DNA of 64,000 bases, taken from Chryseobacterium sp. ON_d1. Lineage in GTDB: Bacteria; Bacteroidota; Bacteroidia; Flavobacteriales; Weeksellaceae. The stretch covers positions 1 through 64,000 of the forward strand of contig NZ_BJTC01000001.1 of NCBI RefSeq assembly GCF_006829085.1, given 5' to 3'. The position numbers and the translations under genes are program-made. Below, piece after piece: positions 52,630-61,731 of this stretch (positions within the stretch are counted from its first letter, which is position 1; each line of letters begins with the position of its first letter). Under the pieces are notes generated by a model that saw nothing but the letters and a program-made list of their open reading frames with translations, did no database searches and was not told where the DNA came from.

Positions 52630-53025
52630 TTAATCAATTATTCTGATAAGCTCTCCTAAGTACAGTTTTTTATTACTCAAATTATAATTTGAAGGAACAT
52701 TTAATAAATATTCTTTTTTATTTTTTAAGTTTCCTCTTCTCAAAACTATGCCTGTATTTTCTATTCCATTATAATTCTTAATAAAATCAGATACAGGAAG
52801 ACTATCTTTATCAACAACATACAATGTGTCATTAGTATGGATATCTTTTACAATATAAAAATTTGATTGCTTTTTATCTTTTGCTGGATAATAGTACAAT
52901 AGTTCAATATAAATATTTTTTTGGGGTTCAGTCAAATTTGAAAAAAATATTTTTTTTTCAGTTAAAGTATCTTTTTCTTTACAAGAAAAAGCAATTAAAA
53001 ATAGTGTTAAAATTATGTTTTTCAT
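52630..53025 (-). CDS. Lipoprotein, probable immunity protein of the Rhs toxin
   Basis: A 131-residue lipoprotein: [15 protein letters not shown] with lipidated Cys15 followed by KEKD. The mature part is hydrophilic ([40 protein letters not shown]). The gene overlaps the end of the Rhs gene by four bases (ATGA), the usual coupling of an immunity gene to its toxin. A lipoprotein in the periplasm would meet a metallopeptidase arriving from a neighbour, which fits; the family is not recognised and the role is inferred from position. A repeat relic follows its stop. Confidence 0.7.
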   Translation of the reverse strand: MKNIILTLFLIAFSCKEKDTLTEKKIFFSNLTEPQKNIYIELLYYYPAKDKKQSNFYIVKDIHTNDTLYVVDKDSLPVSDFIKNYNGIENTGIVLRRGNLKNKKEYLLNVPSNYNLSNKKLYLGELIRIID

Positions 53026-56000
53026 TTTTCAAGTCTAGGTTCAATTTTTCTATTATTTAATTTACCAGTCTTATATAACCTATACATTCTATTTATTTGA
53101 TGTACATTCAAACCAGTCGGTTTTCGTATAGCTCCTTGTATCATAAAATTACTTTTAAGTGTTGAAGATGTTTCAGATAAATCAAACAGAGTTTCCCTTG
53201 TTGCCATGGCTGGGTGTTGTAATCCACCCGTATGCCCTATTTCATGTGGTAATGTTTTGCTATTCCTTCCACTCATTAAATCATCTACATATTTCTCATT
53301 TACATAAATTTCTTTTCCATTCATAGCTCTTCCTACAACATCTGTCTTTTTGTCTTTATAAACATCGAATTCTTTAGAGGAAGAATCTTTTATTTCAATT
53401 AGTGTATCCGTACTTTTAAGATCTTCTTTATCATCTATAGTTCTAATGTTTATATTTGCAGAAACTGTAATGTTAGGATTATTATCTATTTTATTAAAAA
53501 TGGCTTCGGTTTGTGACTGTACAGCACTAGCAAACTTTTTCATATCAATTTTCTTATTTGAAGAACTATTTAAAACAGCTCCAGTAAATGTTATTTGATA
53601 ATGAGTTGTATTTGTTTTTTTATCATAACTTTGAGTAATACTCCAATCTCTACCATCAGTATCTATAAAAACTATAGGATTATTTGCTGCATACATCATT
53701 GGATTTAATTCAGGATGTTTTTCCGCCAATGGATCCACTACTCCCCATCTTCCAATATCTGCCATATACATTCTTGCACCATAATCATACATTCCTGTCT
53801 CCTGCAGTTCCTTTCCGTTGTACTTATAATTTTTATAACTACCTGCTCCAAAATAAGCATTTCCAGTTTTCAGGTGATTCATTCCAAAAGGATAATAGTC
53901 GTTAGCATCTGTTATTTCAAGAGATCCCGTTGTATTATTCATCCCATAGCTTACCCTTACATTTCCTAAATGATCTTTATACTGGTAAATATACATTTTT
54001 CTCTGGTAATCATAAAACCCTTCTGCTGTTGGAAAGAATTGTAATTCAGGATTATGAGGATTTTGAACAATCGGATCTATTGGAGTGGGATCAATATCAA
54101 CAGGGGAACCAATTGTAAATGCCTGCATTTCTAATGCCCGTTTTGTGTCCATAGGAGCCATAGAGAACATGTCTTCGGATGCCCCACCACCTGAAGATGT
54201 TATATTCAGATATTGGAAACCGTCAAGATAATCTGTGATTTCTTTGGTCCAGGTTGCTCCGGCAACTCCTATCATTGTTTTTGTGCTTTCTTTTCTTAAT
54301 TTGATTCCATCTGCCCTGTATTTTGTTTTTATCTGGGTTGTTATCGGATCAAAGCCGATATCCACAGTATTAGGAAGGTTCAGGTAATTGTAATTAATTC
54401 CTGTAATCTGTTTATCCATCATACTTTTCATATTTCCGTTCAGATCGTAATCAATGGGCATGCCTGCAGTTCCTTCATATCCTGTCTTGTTATTGCTGTT
54501 ATCTTTGATCTTTACAGCCTGATTCCCTGCATAGGTATATTCCAGTTTGTCAATGACAGTAGCGGTAGTATTCCCATTTTCCATAACAGATGTTCTGTAA
54601 AGGTTAGTAATATTTCCATTTACATCATAATCCAATGATTCTGTATTTTCCTTGCTGTTTGGATTATTAGGATTCTGATAATATCCTGCTGTTAACCTAT
54701 TTAAGCCATCATAAGCATAACCATATCTTTTGGGGGGTACAGGTGGATTCGCACCTATGGATTCAACAGCTCTCCAATCTACTTCTGTGATATTTCCGTT
54801 ATATTTTGGCTTTACATCTTTTCCTGCAAACAAAACGGGATCAGGATTGGTGATACCATCCTTCTTATTGTACTTGATTTTATAAGAAAATAATTTCCCG
54901 CCCAAATTGGGAACAGCCATCTGATCTTTATTTATATCTGTCATCCAGCCCCTGATATTGTAAGCATAATCTATGCTTTGTAATGCGGGGCCTCCGTTTA
55001 CAGAACCGACTTTTTTATTGGATAACTGGGATAGCTCGTTATAGGAATTGTCTGCCAACAGCTGTTCTGCCCAGTTGTCGACCTGATGATAATGTTTTAG
55101 TAACCTGTTCTGATTATCATAGACAAAACGTTCATTCACGGTAACCCCTGCTTCGCCTCCTTTTCTCACCTGAAAGGTAAGGGTCTTTTGAGGAACGCCC
55201 GCAAAATCCAGCTGGGTTTCACTTCTGGTATATCCTCCCAAATGGTTGATGGAATAACTTCCGATTGCTCTTCCCTTGGTGTCGTAATAGGTGTAGTTCC
55301 TGGTCCAGTTATCGTCTTCGATGTTTTTAACAAGACTCATCACAGGAAGTCCTTTGGTACTTCTTCCTTCGCCTGATGGAGTTTCTGTTAATACCGGTTC
55401 TCCCTGAATAGTTGAAGGGAAAGAGGGATTGAAACTGTATGGAGGATAGGCATCATAATAGTTAATACTCAGAACCTGTGCCAGATTTGCAGGAAGTGCC
55501 CTGTTTGTATAATAGATTGGCATTCCACTTACAGTAAAAGAACCTACACTTCGTATTTCGAATGTGTAAGTGGCGGCTGTAATATTGGCCTGAAGAGTTG
55601 ACCTTGAAGCAGTATTATTAGTGATTCCTGTTAAAATTATTCTTCCAAATTGATCATATTTGGTAAGCATCCATTTACTCTGTGTTTTCATATTGGCATC
55701 CTGAGCCATAACCAGCCTGTCTGCTTTGTCATAGACCATATATTCCCAGCCCTTACCTGGAAGCTTCTTTTCTACAAGCCTGCCCCTTCCATCATAGCGG
55801 TACTGATAGCACAAGTCATTTAATAAAGTATCCGTTAAAGGCTGAAAAAGTGCTTTTTGAGGAAGTACAAAGGCAAGTTGATCATATTCATTATACACAT
55901 AGTAAGTATCATTATAAAAGGTCCCATCATGTTTTCTTGCCATAATGATTTGTCCCTTCCCGTTTTTGTATTCTATATTGATATTACCATCTTCATCCGT

Positions 56001-56588
56001 AACTGTATTTTTGTATAACTGATTAGCTGGAAAAGTTCCCGGTAAACTTAAAACAGAAGAAGTAGCATTATTAACCCAGGTAGTATTGGTTGCATATTGA
56101 AAGACTTCTCCATTAACATTGGTATCATATTGAAAGGTTACAGGTTTGTTGGCCCAGTCATTTCCTACCTGAATCTGCTGTTGGATCCTATCCAGTGGTG
56201 AATTTTCCAATACCTTTTCTGCAAAGATCTTTTCTGATCCGTATACAGATGTAGCATTTCCCTGTGGATTCAGAATGATAGCTCCGTTTTGTGTTCCTGA
56301 TTGTGGGATAGGAAGGTAATCTTTGGTCGGTCTTCCAAATTGATCATATTCTATAGGAGTGACAACGTCTTTCCCCAGTGGAGAGGCTTTTACATTCACT
56401 GTTTGTTTAGGTCTTCCGAGTCCGTCAAAATACTGGACGGTTTCAGAAGACTTTGTTGGTGTTGTTCCGCTATAATCCAGATAGGTCTTGGACTGGATAT
56501 AGTTTTCAGTATTAGGAAGCAGTGTAAGCTGGGCACTTACTAAATTTGATAGAAGTAAAGTTCCTATCGGGATTAATATTTTTTTCAT
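53022..56588 (-). CDS. Rhs/YD-repeat protein with metzincin-type C-terminal domain
   Basis: A 1188-residue protein. Signal peptide [23 protein letters not shown]6443-type N-terminus ([20 protein letters not shown]); YD repeats ([43 protein letters not shown]); the Rhs core [19 protein letters not shown] ... [21 protein letters not shown] ... FIDTDGRD ends at residue 981. The last 207 residues are unlike the rest and hold [11 protein letters not shown] (1115-1125), a full HExxHxxGxxH zinc site, and SNFMIQG 20-odd residues on, a likely Met-turn. Thus the variable tail is a metzincin-like peptidase. No T9SS domain. It follows the SpvB-like gene by six bases and overlaps the lipoprotein gene by four. 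Confidence 0.9.
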   Translation of the reverse strand: MKKILIPIGTLLLSNLVSAQLTLLPNTENYIQSKTYLDYSGTTPTKSSETVQYFDGLGRPKQTVNVKASPLGKDVVTPIEYDQFGRPTKDYLPIPQSGTQNGAIILNPQGNATSVYGSEKIFAEKVLENSPLDRIQQQIQVGNDWANKPVTFQYDTNVNGEVFQYATNTTWVNNATSSVLSLPGTFPANQLYKNTVTDEDGNINIEYKNGKGQIIMARKHDGTFYNDTYYVYNEYDQLAFVLPQKALFQPLTDTLLNDLCYQYRYDGRGRLVEKKLPGKGWEYMVYDKADRLVMAQDANMKTQSKWMLTKYDQFGRIILTGITNNTASRSTLQANITAATYTFEIRSVGSFTVSGMPIYYTNRALPANLAQVLSINYYDAYPPYSFNPSFPSTIQGEPVLTETPSGEGRSTKGLPVMSLVKNIEDDNWTRNYTYYDTKGRAIGSYSINHLGGYTRSETQLDFAGVPQKTLTFQVRKGGEAGVTVNERFVYDNQNRLLKHYHQVDNWAEQLLADNSYNELSQLSNKKVGSVNGGPALQSIDYAYNIRGWMTDINKDQMAVPNLGGKLFSYKIKYNKKDGITNPDPVLFAGKDVKPKYNGNITEVDWRAVESIGANPPVPPKRYGYAYDGLNRLTAGYYQNPNNPNSKENTESLDYDVNGNITNLYRTSVMENGNTTATVIDKLEYTYAGNQAVKIKDNSNNKTGYEGTAGMPIDYDLNGNMKSMMDKQITGINYNYLNLPNTVDIGFDPITTQIKTKYRADGIKLRKESTKTMIGVAGATWTKEITDYLDGFQYLNITSSGGGASEDMFSMAPMDTKRALEMQAFTIGSPVDIDPTPIDPIVQNPHNPELQFFPTAEGFYDYQRKMYIYQYKDHLGNVRVSYGMNNTTGSLEITDANDYYPFGMNHLKTGNAYFGAGSYKNYKYNGKELQETGMYDYGARMYMADIGRWGVVDPLAEKHPELNPMMYAANNPIVFIDTDGRDWSITQSYDKKTNTTHYQITFTGAVLNSSSNKKIDMKKFASAVQSQTEAIFNKIDNNPNITVSANINIRTIDDKEDLKSTDTLIEIKDSSSKEFDVYKDKKTDVVGRAMNGKEIYVNEKYVDDLMSGRNSKTLPHEIGHTGGLQHPAMATRETLFDLSETSSTLKSNFMIQGAIRKPTGLNVHQINRMYRLYKTGKLNNRKIEPRLEK

Positions 56589-56594
56589 CGTTTG

Positions 56595-59500
56595 TTAGTT
56601 TTTGTAGTTGTACTTTATTTCCTTCAACACTTTTCCATTCACATCAATTACTTTCTGAAGCCTGTTTGCTGAATCGTAGATATAATTTTCCCTGATTCCT
56701 GAAGGTGGGGTAATGCTTCTTACTCCAATCAATGGATCATATGTATAAGTTGCAATTTGATAATTTGGTAAACTATTTCTAAAATCCCTGAAAGCATTCA
56801 GTAAATTGGTTTCATCATTATTAGGAGCAGCTTGTGCTTCTGTATCCGAAGCACTTACAATCGTGTTGATTAAAGACTGATTAATATCAGACAATTTTGC
56901 TCCTTCTATCTTTGCAATTGGGTGGGTTTGGTTATAACCCCAGATAATTACAGTTGAGATCCCATCTTTTGTGGTATACTGTTTTAAGTTTCCTTTGGAA
57001 TCATACTGATCGTAGGTAACTTCTGTTGTTGGAGAGTCAGGATTTTGAAGATCATAGGATAAAACCGAAGTAGGTAGTAATGTTCCAGAGTTATCATATT
57101 TTGTTTCAATTTTTGAAACAAGTTTACCAGAAATATCATTGGCATTCTGCCTTTTTGTGATTGACGTTTCTAAGAGAATTCCAACCATATTGGCATTAAT
57201 CAGCTTTTGGTTGCCTTTTTCATAAGCATAATTATACTCAGTCTCATTAATTACTCCATCAGGCATAATGTTTTTCTGTTTCTTTAATTGACGATGAGAA
57301 GGGCTACCATAAAAATATTCTGTCTTAGTTTCAACAGGTGTACCATTAAAGTAATCCGTTGTTTTCTGAGACTGTAAATAGGTAAAACGGCTGATATTTT
57401 TATAATATACAACATCCATATGTGGATAATCAGCATCCCAGATGCCATTATTGGCAATAGGCTCATAAATTTTACGTCGACTGATACCTCCCAGATAAGA
57501 TGTTCTGGTAGGATCTTCAGCATACAGATTTTCAACAGTTTTTAAGGTAGTTCCCCCATTGTCTTTATAAACGGTTAATACCTCTTTTCCATTCTTCCAA
57601 CCTGAGTTCGTCCAGGGAGCAGAGATAATAGAACCTCCTTTAATAGGATTACCCGGGTAATCCGTCTCGGAACTGAAATAATGGACGCTTTTTCCTTTTC
57701 CTTCTATTTGTTCTTCCACGGTATCATAAAAAATATTCGGATTAAAAGAAAATAACCTGCCTATGTTGGATGAAGTAATGGCCGTATAGGTGGACATAGT
57801 AGGTAACGAATTTGTAGAGCCTATACAAAGTGAGCCTACCAACCTATCTTCAACAAATACAGGATCTCTGGTAATATTAATAGAATACTCCCCATTATCC
57901 CTGATATACTTATATTTTCTGGTTATAGGAAGTCCGTCAACAGGAGTGTCAACCGTTGATGCAACTCTATATCCCCCTTTTAACACATCTTGTAATACAG
58001 ACTTATCTTCCTCATCATAATAATATACTTGAATATATGCCTGACAACAAACGAATAATGCTTGCACGGTGACTTTAATGGTCTGATTTTTCTCAACATA
58101 TACATAAGCTGTTTGACTATTATTCAATGAAGATTCTGCCGAAATACCAAGAGAGGTATATCCGATACCAGGAAAATATTCAAATAAAGGCATATAATTG
58201 CCTGCCTGATCTTTAACCCACATTCCACCTTTCTGTTTGTCAGTCTCCAAATCAGGACTATCTTTACAGTTCCCATAAGGATTAAGATAGTTGGATAATT
58301 GAATACGGACATATCCCGGCTTTACAGGGGTAATAGTTAATTCCTGTGTTGAATCATAAGTGTTAGAGTTATTGACAGTCGATGTACCTAAAAAAACTTC
58401 AGGTGCATACACCAAAACATTTTCCTTCCTAACATGACTTTCGTAATTAAACAGTGTGTTGCCACCAGTTGGGTAAGTAATGGTTTTTAATAACCCGTAC
58501 TGTCCATAGGAAGGTTCAACTTTCTGATTAGCGCCACTATACTGAGGCGCTGTAATATCGTTACTCGAAAACAATTGAGGTACGAGACTGCTGTTGCTGG
58601 CCCCATTATAAAATCCCCACATATCTCTGGAAAAGCTCAATCTTGAAGGAAGTCCCTCAGGGTTATTGTAGGTAAATTTATGTAACGAATTCGTTTTATT
58701 ATTTCGTATTTCAGTTAAGAAAAGTCTTGATGCTCCAGTGGTGGCATAATTAAAACTATAATCATCCACATCTATATTATTATGATATTTTTTGATACTG
58801 GTGAGTTTTGAGTAATCACCATTTTGTGCCGAATAGGAAAAAACGATAGAATTATTATTGGAATCATATATTTTTTTGAGTTGTTTGCCCAATACATACT
58901 GCTCTGAATCTGCAATAAGACCTAAATCAGGTGGTATTGTATATGTTATAAGAGGGCAGTAAGGCAGTCCCAAAGAACCACCATATAATACATCTCCATA
59001 TTTCTGCTGTGGTTCTTTGGTATAAGTCATTGTTTGAGACTGTGAAAGAATAGTGGTATAATTCACATCCTGATACTCAAAGGTAAGTGTCTGGCCATTA
59101 GGAGTTATGATGGAAGTTAAATACCATGATTGTATATATTGTTGTGGTGGCTGATGTCCTCCAGTATTAAGTGTCCTGTTTTGTATATATTCTACAGCAT
59201 TGAAATTATATCGCACACCATTATCCAAGATAATTGAAAATAAGTTTCCATTGTCATTTCTTTTAATTTGGTAATCTTTCTGATCAATCATAATAATATT
59301 ACCTGCTTTATTGATCACAAATTTCACATTATAACCAGCAAAGTTGGCAGTATACAGATCAGGTTCAGAATCAAAATCATCATTTTCACAAAATGTCAGG
59401 TACGTATTCAGTTGTGTAGCAAAGTTTTCAGTTAGTGGTACATCCCCGCTATTAAAACTACTTTCTTCATCGGGTCTATCCCGTATGGTTCTGGTGATTA

Positions 59501-59834
59501 CTCCACCTGAAATAAATGTCCAGCCTAATCCAACTGAGCCATTCATCTCATCCACATTAATACCGTTGGAAGCATAATTTAGAGAAATGGGAATACTGGT
59601 TCCATCAACTGAAAGTTCTGTAATTGGTATATTAATATTGGGAGCACCTGTAAACATTCCTATAGGAACATTTCCAAATTGGCTGAATTTAAATGATTCA
59701 GGGCTGGTTGGAGATATCTTAGGAATGTGCTTACCAGCATCATTCGTATTGGTAGTATAATCTTGTGGAGTATTACTTTGGCTATACATTAAAGCAGAAA
59801 GAATAATCCCTGACAATGTTAAAGTTTTTTTCAT
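56595..59834 (-). CDS. SpvB-like/YD-repeat exported protein
   Basis: A 1079-residue protein with signal peptide MKKTLTLSGIILSALMYSQ. GNVPIGMFTGAPNINIPITEL then SISLNYA-type strands (IPISLNYASNGINVDEMNG, SVGLGWTFISGGVITRTIRD) match the SpvB/TcB N-terminal pattern in which a sandwich of strands ends in GLGW. A long beta-rich middle follows and YD-type units close the protein (YDQYDSKGNLKQYTTKDG, YIYDSANRLQKVIDVNGK). It may form the first half of a hollow shell completed by the Rhs protein, as TcB and TcC do; that is inference. Spacing to its neighbours is four and six bases, so it is in the middle of the operon. Confidence 0.8.
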   Translation of the reverse strand: MKKTLTLSGIILSALMYSQSNTPQDYTTNTNDAGKHIPKISPTSPESFKFSQFGNVPIGMFTGAPNINIPITELSVDGTSIPISLNYASNGINVDEMNGSVGLGWTFISGGVITRTIRDRPDEESSFNSGDVPLTENFATQLNTYLTFCENDDFDSEPDLYTANFAGYNVKFVINKAGNIIMIDQKDYQIKRNDNGNLFSIILDNGVRYNFNAVEYIQNRTLNTGGHQPPQQYIQSWYLTSIITPNGQTLTFEYQDVNYTTILSQSQTMTYTKEPQQKYGDVLYGGSLGLPYCPLITYTIPPDLGLIADSEQYVLGKQLKKIYDSNNNSIVFSYSAQNGDYSKLTSIKKYHNNIDVDDYSFNYATTGASRLFLTEIRNNKTNSLHKFTYNNPEGLPSRLSFSRDMWGFYNGASNSSLVPQLFSSNDITAPQYSGANQKVEPSYGQYGLLKTITYPTGGNTLFNYESHVRKENVLVYAPEVFLGTSTVNNSNTYDSTQELTITPVKPGYVRIQLSNYLNPYGNCKDSPDLETDKQKGGMWVKDQAGNYMPLFEYFPGIGYTSLGISAESSLNNSQTAYVYVEKNQTIKVTVQALFVCCQAYIQVYYYDEEDKSVLQDVLKGGYRVASTVDTPVDGLPITRKYKYIRDNGEYSINITRDPVFVEDRLVGSLCIGSTNSLPTMSTYTAITSSNIGRLFSFNPNIFYDTVEEQIEGKGKSVHYFSSETDYPGNPIKGGSIISAPWTNSGWKNGKEVLTVYKDNGGTTLKTVENLYAEDPTRTSYLGGISRRKIYEPIANNGIWDADYPHMDVVYYKNISRFTYLQSQKTTDYFNGTPVETKTEYFYGSPSHRQLKKQKNIMPDGVINETEYNYAYEKGNQKLINANMVGILLETSITKRQNANDISGKLVSKIETKYDNSGTLLPTSVLSYDLQNPDSPTTEVTYDQYDSKGNLKQYTTKDGISTVIIWGYNQTHPIAKIEGAKLSDINQSLINTIVSASDTEAQAAPNNDETNLLNAFRDFRNSLPNYQIATYTYDPLIGVRSITPPSGIRENYIYDSANRLQKVIDVNGKVLKEIKYNYKN

Positions 59835-59838
59835 CGTG

Positions 59839-61449
59839 TTATTTCTTAATTAGTTTGGCGCTTGCCGTTTTATTGGTATCAGTTTTTATCGTGATCAGGT
59901 AAGCTCCTTGTACCAAAGCCTGGGTATTGATCTTAGTCACTTTGTTCTTTGTTTTAATACTCTGCAACTGTCTTCCGCTCATGTCATACAAAAGAATATC
60001 CGCATCTTTAAAATCAAAGCCAATTTCTACATAAGCATAATCAGAAACAGGATTCGGATAGATTTTGATATCGTATTTTTCAATTAACTGGTCAACCTGT
60101 TTGTCTCCCAGCTTTACAATCTTCCAGTTCTCTTTTCCGAGTTCTTCTGCACTGGTCCCTGCAAGAATAATTGATCCGTCTCTGTTTAGTTTAATGTCTG
60201 AAAGTCTCTCTTCCTTCTTTCTGGATTCTCCTTTTACATGTTTTCTCCACTGTTCATTGCCATTCTGATCCAAATACAGCATCCAGAAGGTTTCATCATC
60301 ATTTTCTATTCTTCCTTCTGCCTGGGTATAGCCACCCAATAAGATTCCTTTGGAAGATTTGTCATCTGCAGAGTGAAGAACACTCATGCCCATCAGAATA
60401 TCACGGTTTTTGAAATTGTAAGATTTCTGCCACTGTTCATCGCCTCTTTCATTTAAAGAAATTAACCATAGGTCTGTTCCTTCTTCTAATCCTACCGTTT
60501 TATTCCCTGACCTTTCTGATCTGGATTCTCCACCGATAATGAATCCGGTTGAGGTCAATGCAAGGGTTCTCAAATGATCATCACCTTTTCCTCCGAAGTT
60601 CTTTTCCCATTCAATTTTTCCGTTTTTATCCAGCTTTACGATCCAGTAATCGCCTTCGCCAAAGTTGTCGCTTTGTTTTTGTACCGTTGTCAGATGTCGG
60701 GTGTCGGATGTATTTTGAGGACTTTGTACATTATACATTTTACTTTGTACAGCTGAACTTCTTGAATACATTCCAAGTAAAGCTCCGCCGTCTTTTGTTG
60801 GAATCATTTTCTCTACCTCATCTAAACCTTTTCCTCCCAAAATAAGCTGTGAGAGCTCTTTTCCATCTTTGTCCAGTTTTGTGATGAAGACATCCTTGGA
60901 ACCGTAGCCTTTTGCAGCGTTTTGTACGTTACCTGCAACAAAGAATCCTTGATCTGTAGTCTGGATAACCGCTCTGGCTTCTTCATCTGAAGAACTGCCT
61001 AAGGTCTTCTGCCATAATTCATCTCCAAACTCGTTGATTCTAATAAGCCAGATATCAGATCCTCCTTTGGAATCCTCTTTTTTATCCAGCCCTTTTCCTG
61101 AATAAGAAGTCCCTGCTAAAAGAAATCCGCCATCCTGTGTGGTAACAGTGGCTGACAGATAATCATGATTTTGTCCTGAGAAATATTTTTCCCAGATTTC
61201 TTCTCCCTGCTGGTTCAGCTTGACCAGATGAAAATCATAACCGTTGTTCTGCTTACTTCCAGCCTCCAGCTTCCCGCTTCCTGACTGTATAGAACTTCCT
61301 GTAATTAAATATTGCTGATCGATGGTTGTGGTAACCTGGCTCAGGAAATCCTGGGTAGAGGATTTGATGTCTTTCTGCCATACCACTTCCTGGGCAGATA
61401 CTCCCGGAATCATGCACAAAGTAAGTGCACTGAGATAAAACTTTCTCAT
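59839..61449 (-). CDS. T9SS-sorted repeat protein heading the Rhs operon
   Basis: A 536-residue protein with signal peptide MRKFYLSALTLCMIPGVSAQ. It has about seven repeats of the pattern D-x-W-[LI]-x-[KR]-[LI]-x-x-x-G-[DEK]-x-x-W-[EQ]-K-x-[FL]-G (SDIWLIRINEFGDELWQKTLG; GDYWIVKLDKNGKIEWEKNFG; TDLWLISLNERGDEQWQKSY), probably a propeller. The end is a T9SS type A sorting domain (IKIYPNPVSDYAYVEIGFD; AYLITIKTDTNKTASAKLIKK). One inter-repeat loop (SAVQSKMYNVQ ... TTVQKQ) is much longer than the others and seems to come from an intergenic repeat. It probably sits at the cell surface and may work with the next two proteins. Confidence 0.85.
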   Translation of the reverse strand: MRKFYLSALTLCMIPGVSAQEVVWQKDIKSSTQDFLSQVTTTIDQQYLITGSSIQSGSGKLEAGSKQNNGYDFHLVKLNQQGEEIWEKYFSGQNHDYLSATVTTQDGGFLLAGTSYSGKGLDKKEDSKGGSDIWLIRINEFGDELWQKTLGSSSDEEARAVIQTTDQGFFVAGNVQNAAKGYGSKDVFITKLDKDGKELSQLILGGKGLDEVEKMIPTKDGGALLGMYSRSSAVQSKMYNVQSPQNTSDTRHLTTVQKQSDNFGEGDYWIVKLDKNGKIEWEKNFGGKGDDHLRTLALTSTGFIIGGESRSERSGNKTVGLEEGTDLWLISLNERGDEQWQKSYNFKNRDILMGMSVLHSADDKSSKGILLGGYTQAEGRIENDDETFWMLYLDQNGNEQWRKHVKGESRKKEERLSDIKLNRDGSIILAGTSAEELGKENWKIVKLGDKQVDQLIEKYDIKIYPNPVSDYAYVEIGFDFKDADILLYDMSGRQLQSIKTKNKVTKINTQALVQGAYLITIKTDTNKTASAKLIKK

Positions 61450-61496
61450 TCAATGTTGTTTTTTTGAGTTAGTAATTAGTTTTTTTTGAAACTTTG

Positions 61497-61504
61497 CAAA
61501 TTTA
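61497..61504 (-). promoter_or_regulatory. Probable -7 promoter box of the T9SS-Rhs operon
   Basis: On the minus strand TAAATTTG matches TAnnTTTG perfectly; start near 61490 with a leader of about 40 bases. GTTTC 16-17 bases further up is a weak -33 candidate. The gap from 61450 to 61731 shows no gene. Confidence 0.5.
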
Positions 61505-61680
61505 ACACTTTTTAAGAAGTGAAACTCACGTTAATGCGATTTAATATAAATCATACTATACATTATTTGATTATATTCATATTATAATGATTTTGTCTGG
61601 TTCTGATGCAAAATTATCTAAACACAGCGACAAAAGCTGTCGTGTTTTTTGAAAACTAAATAAAGTATGACAAAACAAAA

Positions 61681-61705
61681 GCCCCGGAAATAAACTTCCA
61701 GGGCC
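61681..61705 (-). terminator. Terminator of the acetyl-CoA synthetase gene
   Basis: Stem GCCCCGGAA / TTCCAGGGC (one mismatch), loop ATAAAC, followed on the minus strand by TTTTGTTTTG. Confidence 0.65.
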
Positions 61706-61731
61706 TCACTATTGGTTAAATAATGATTAAT

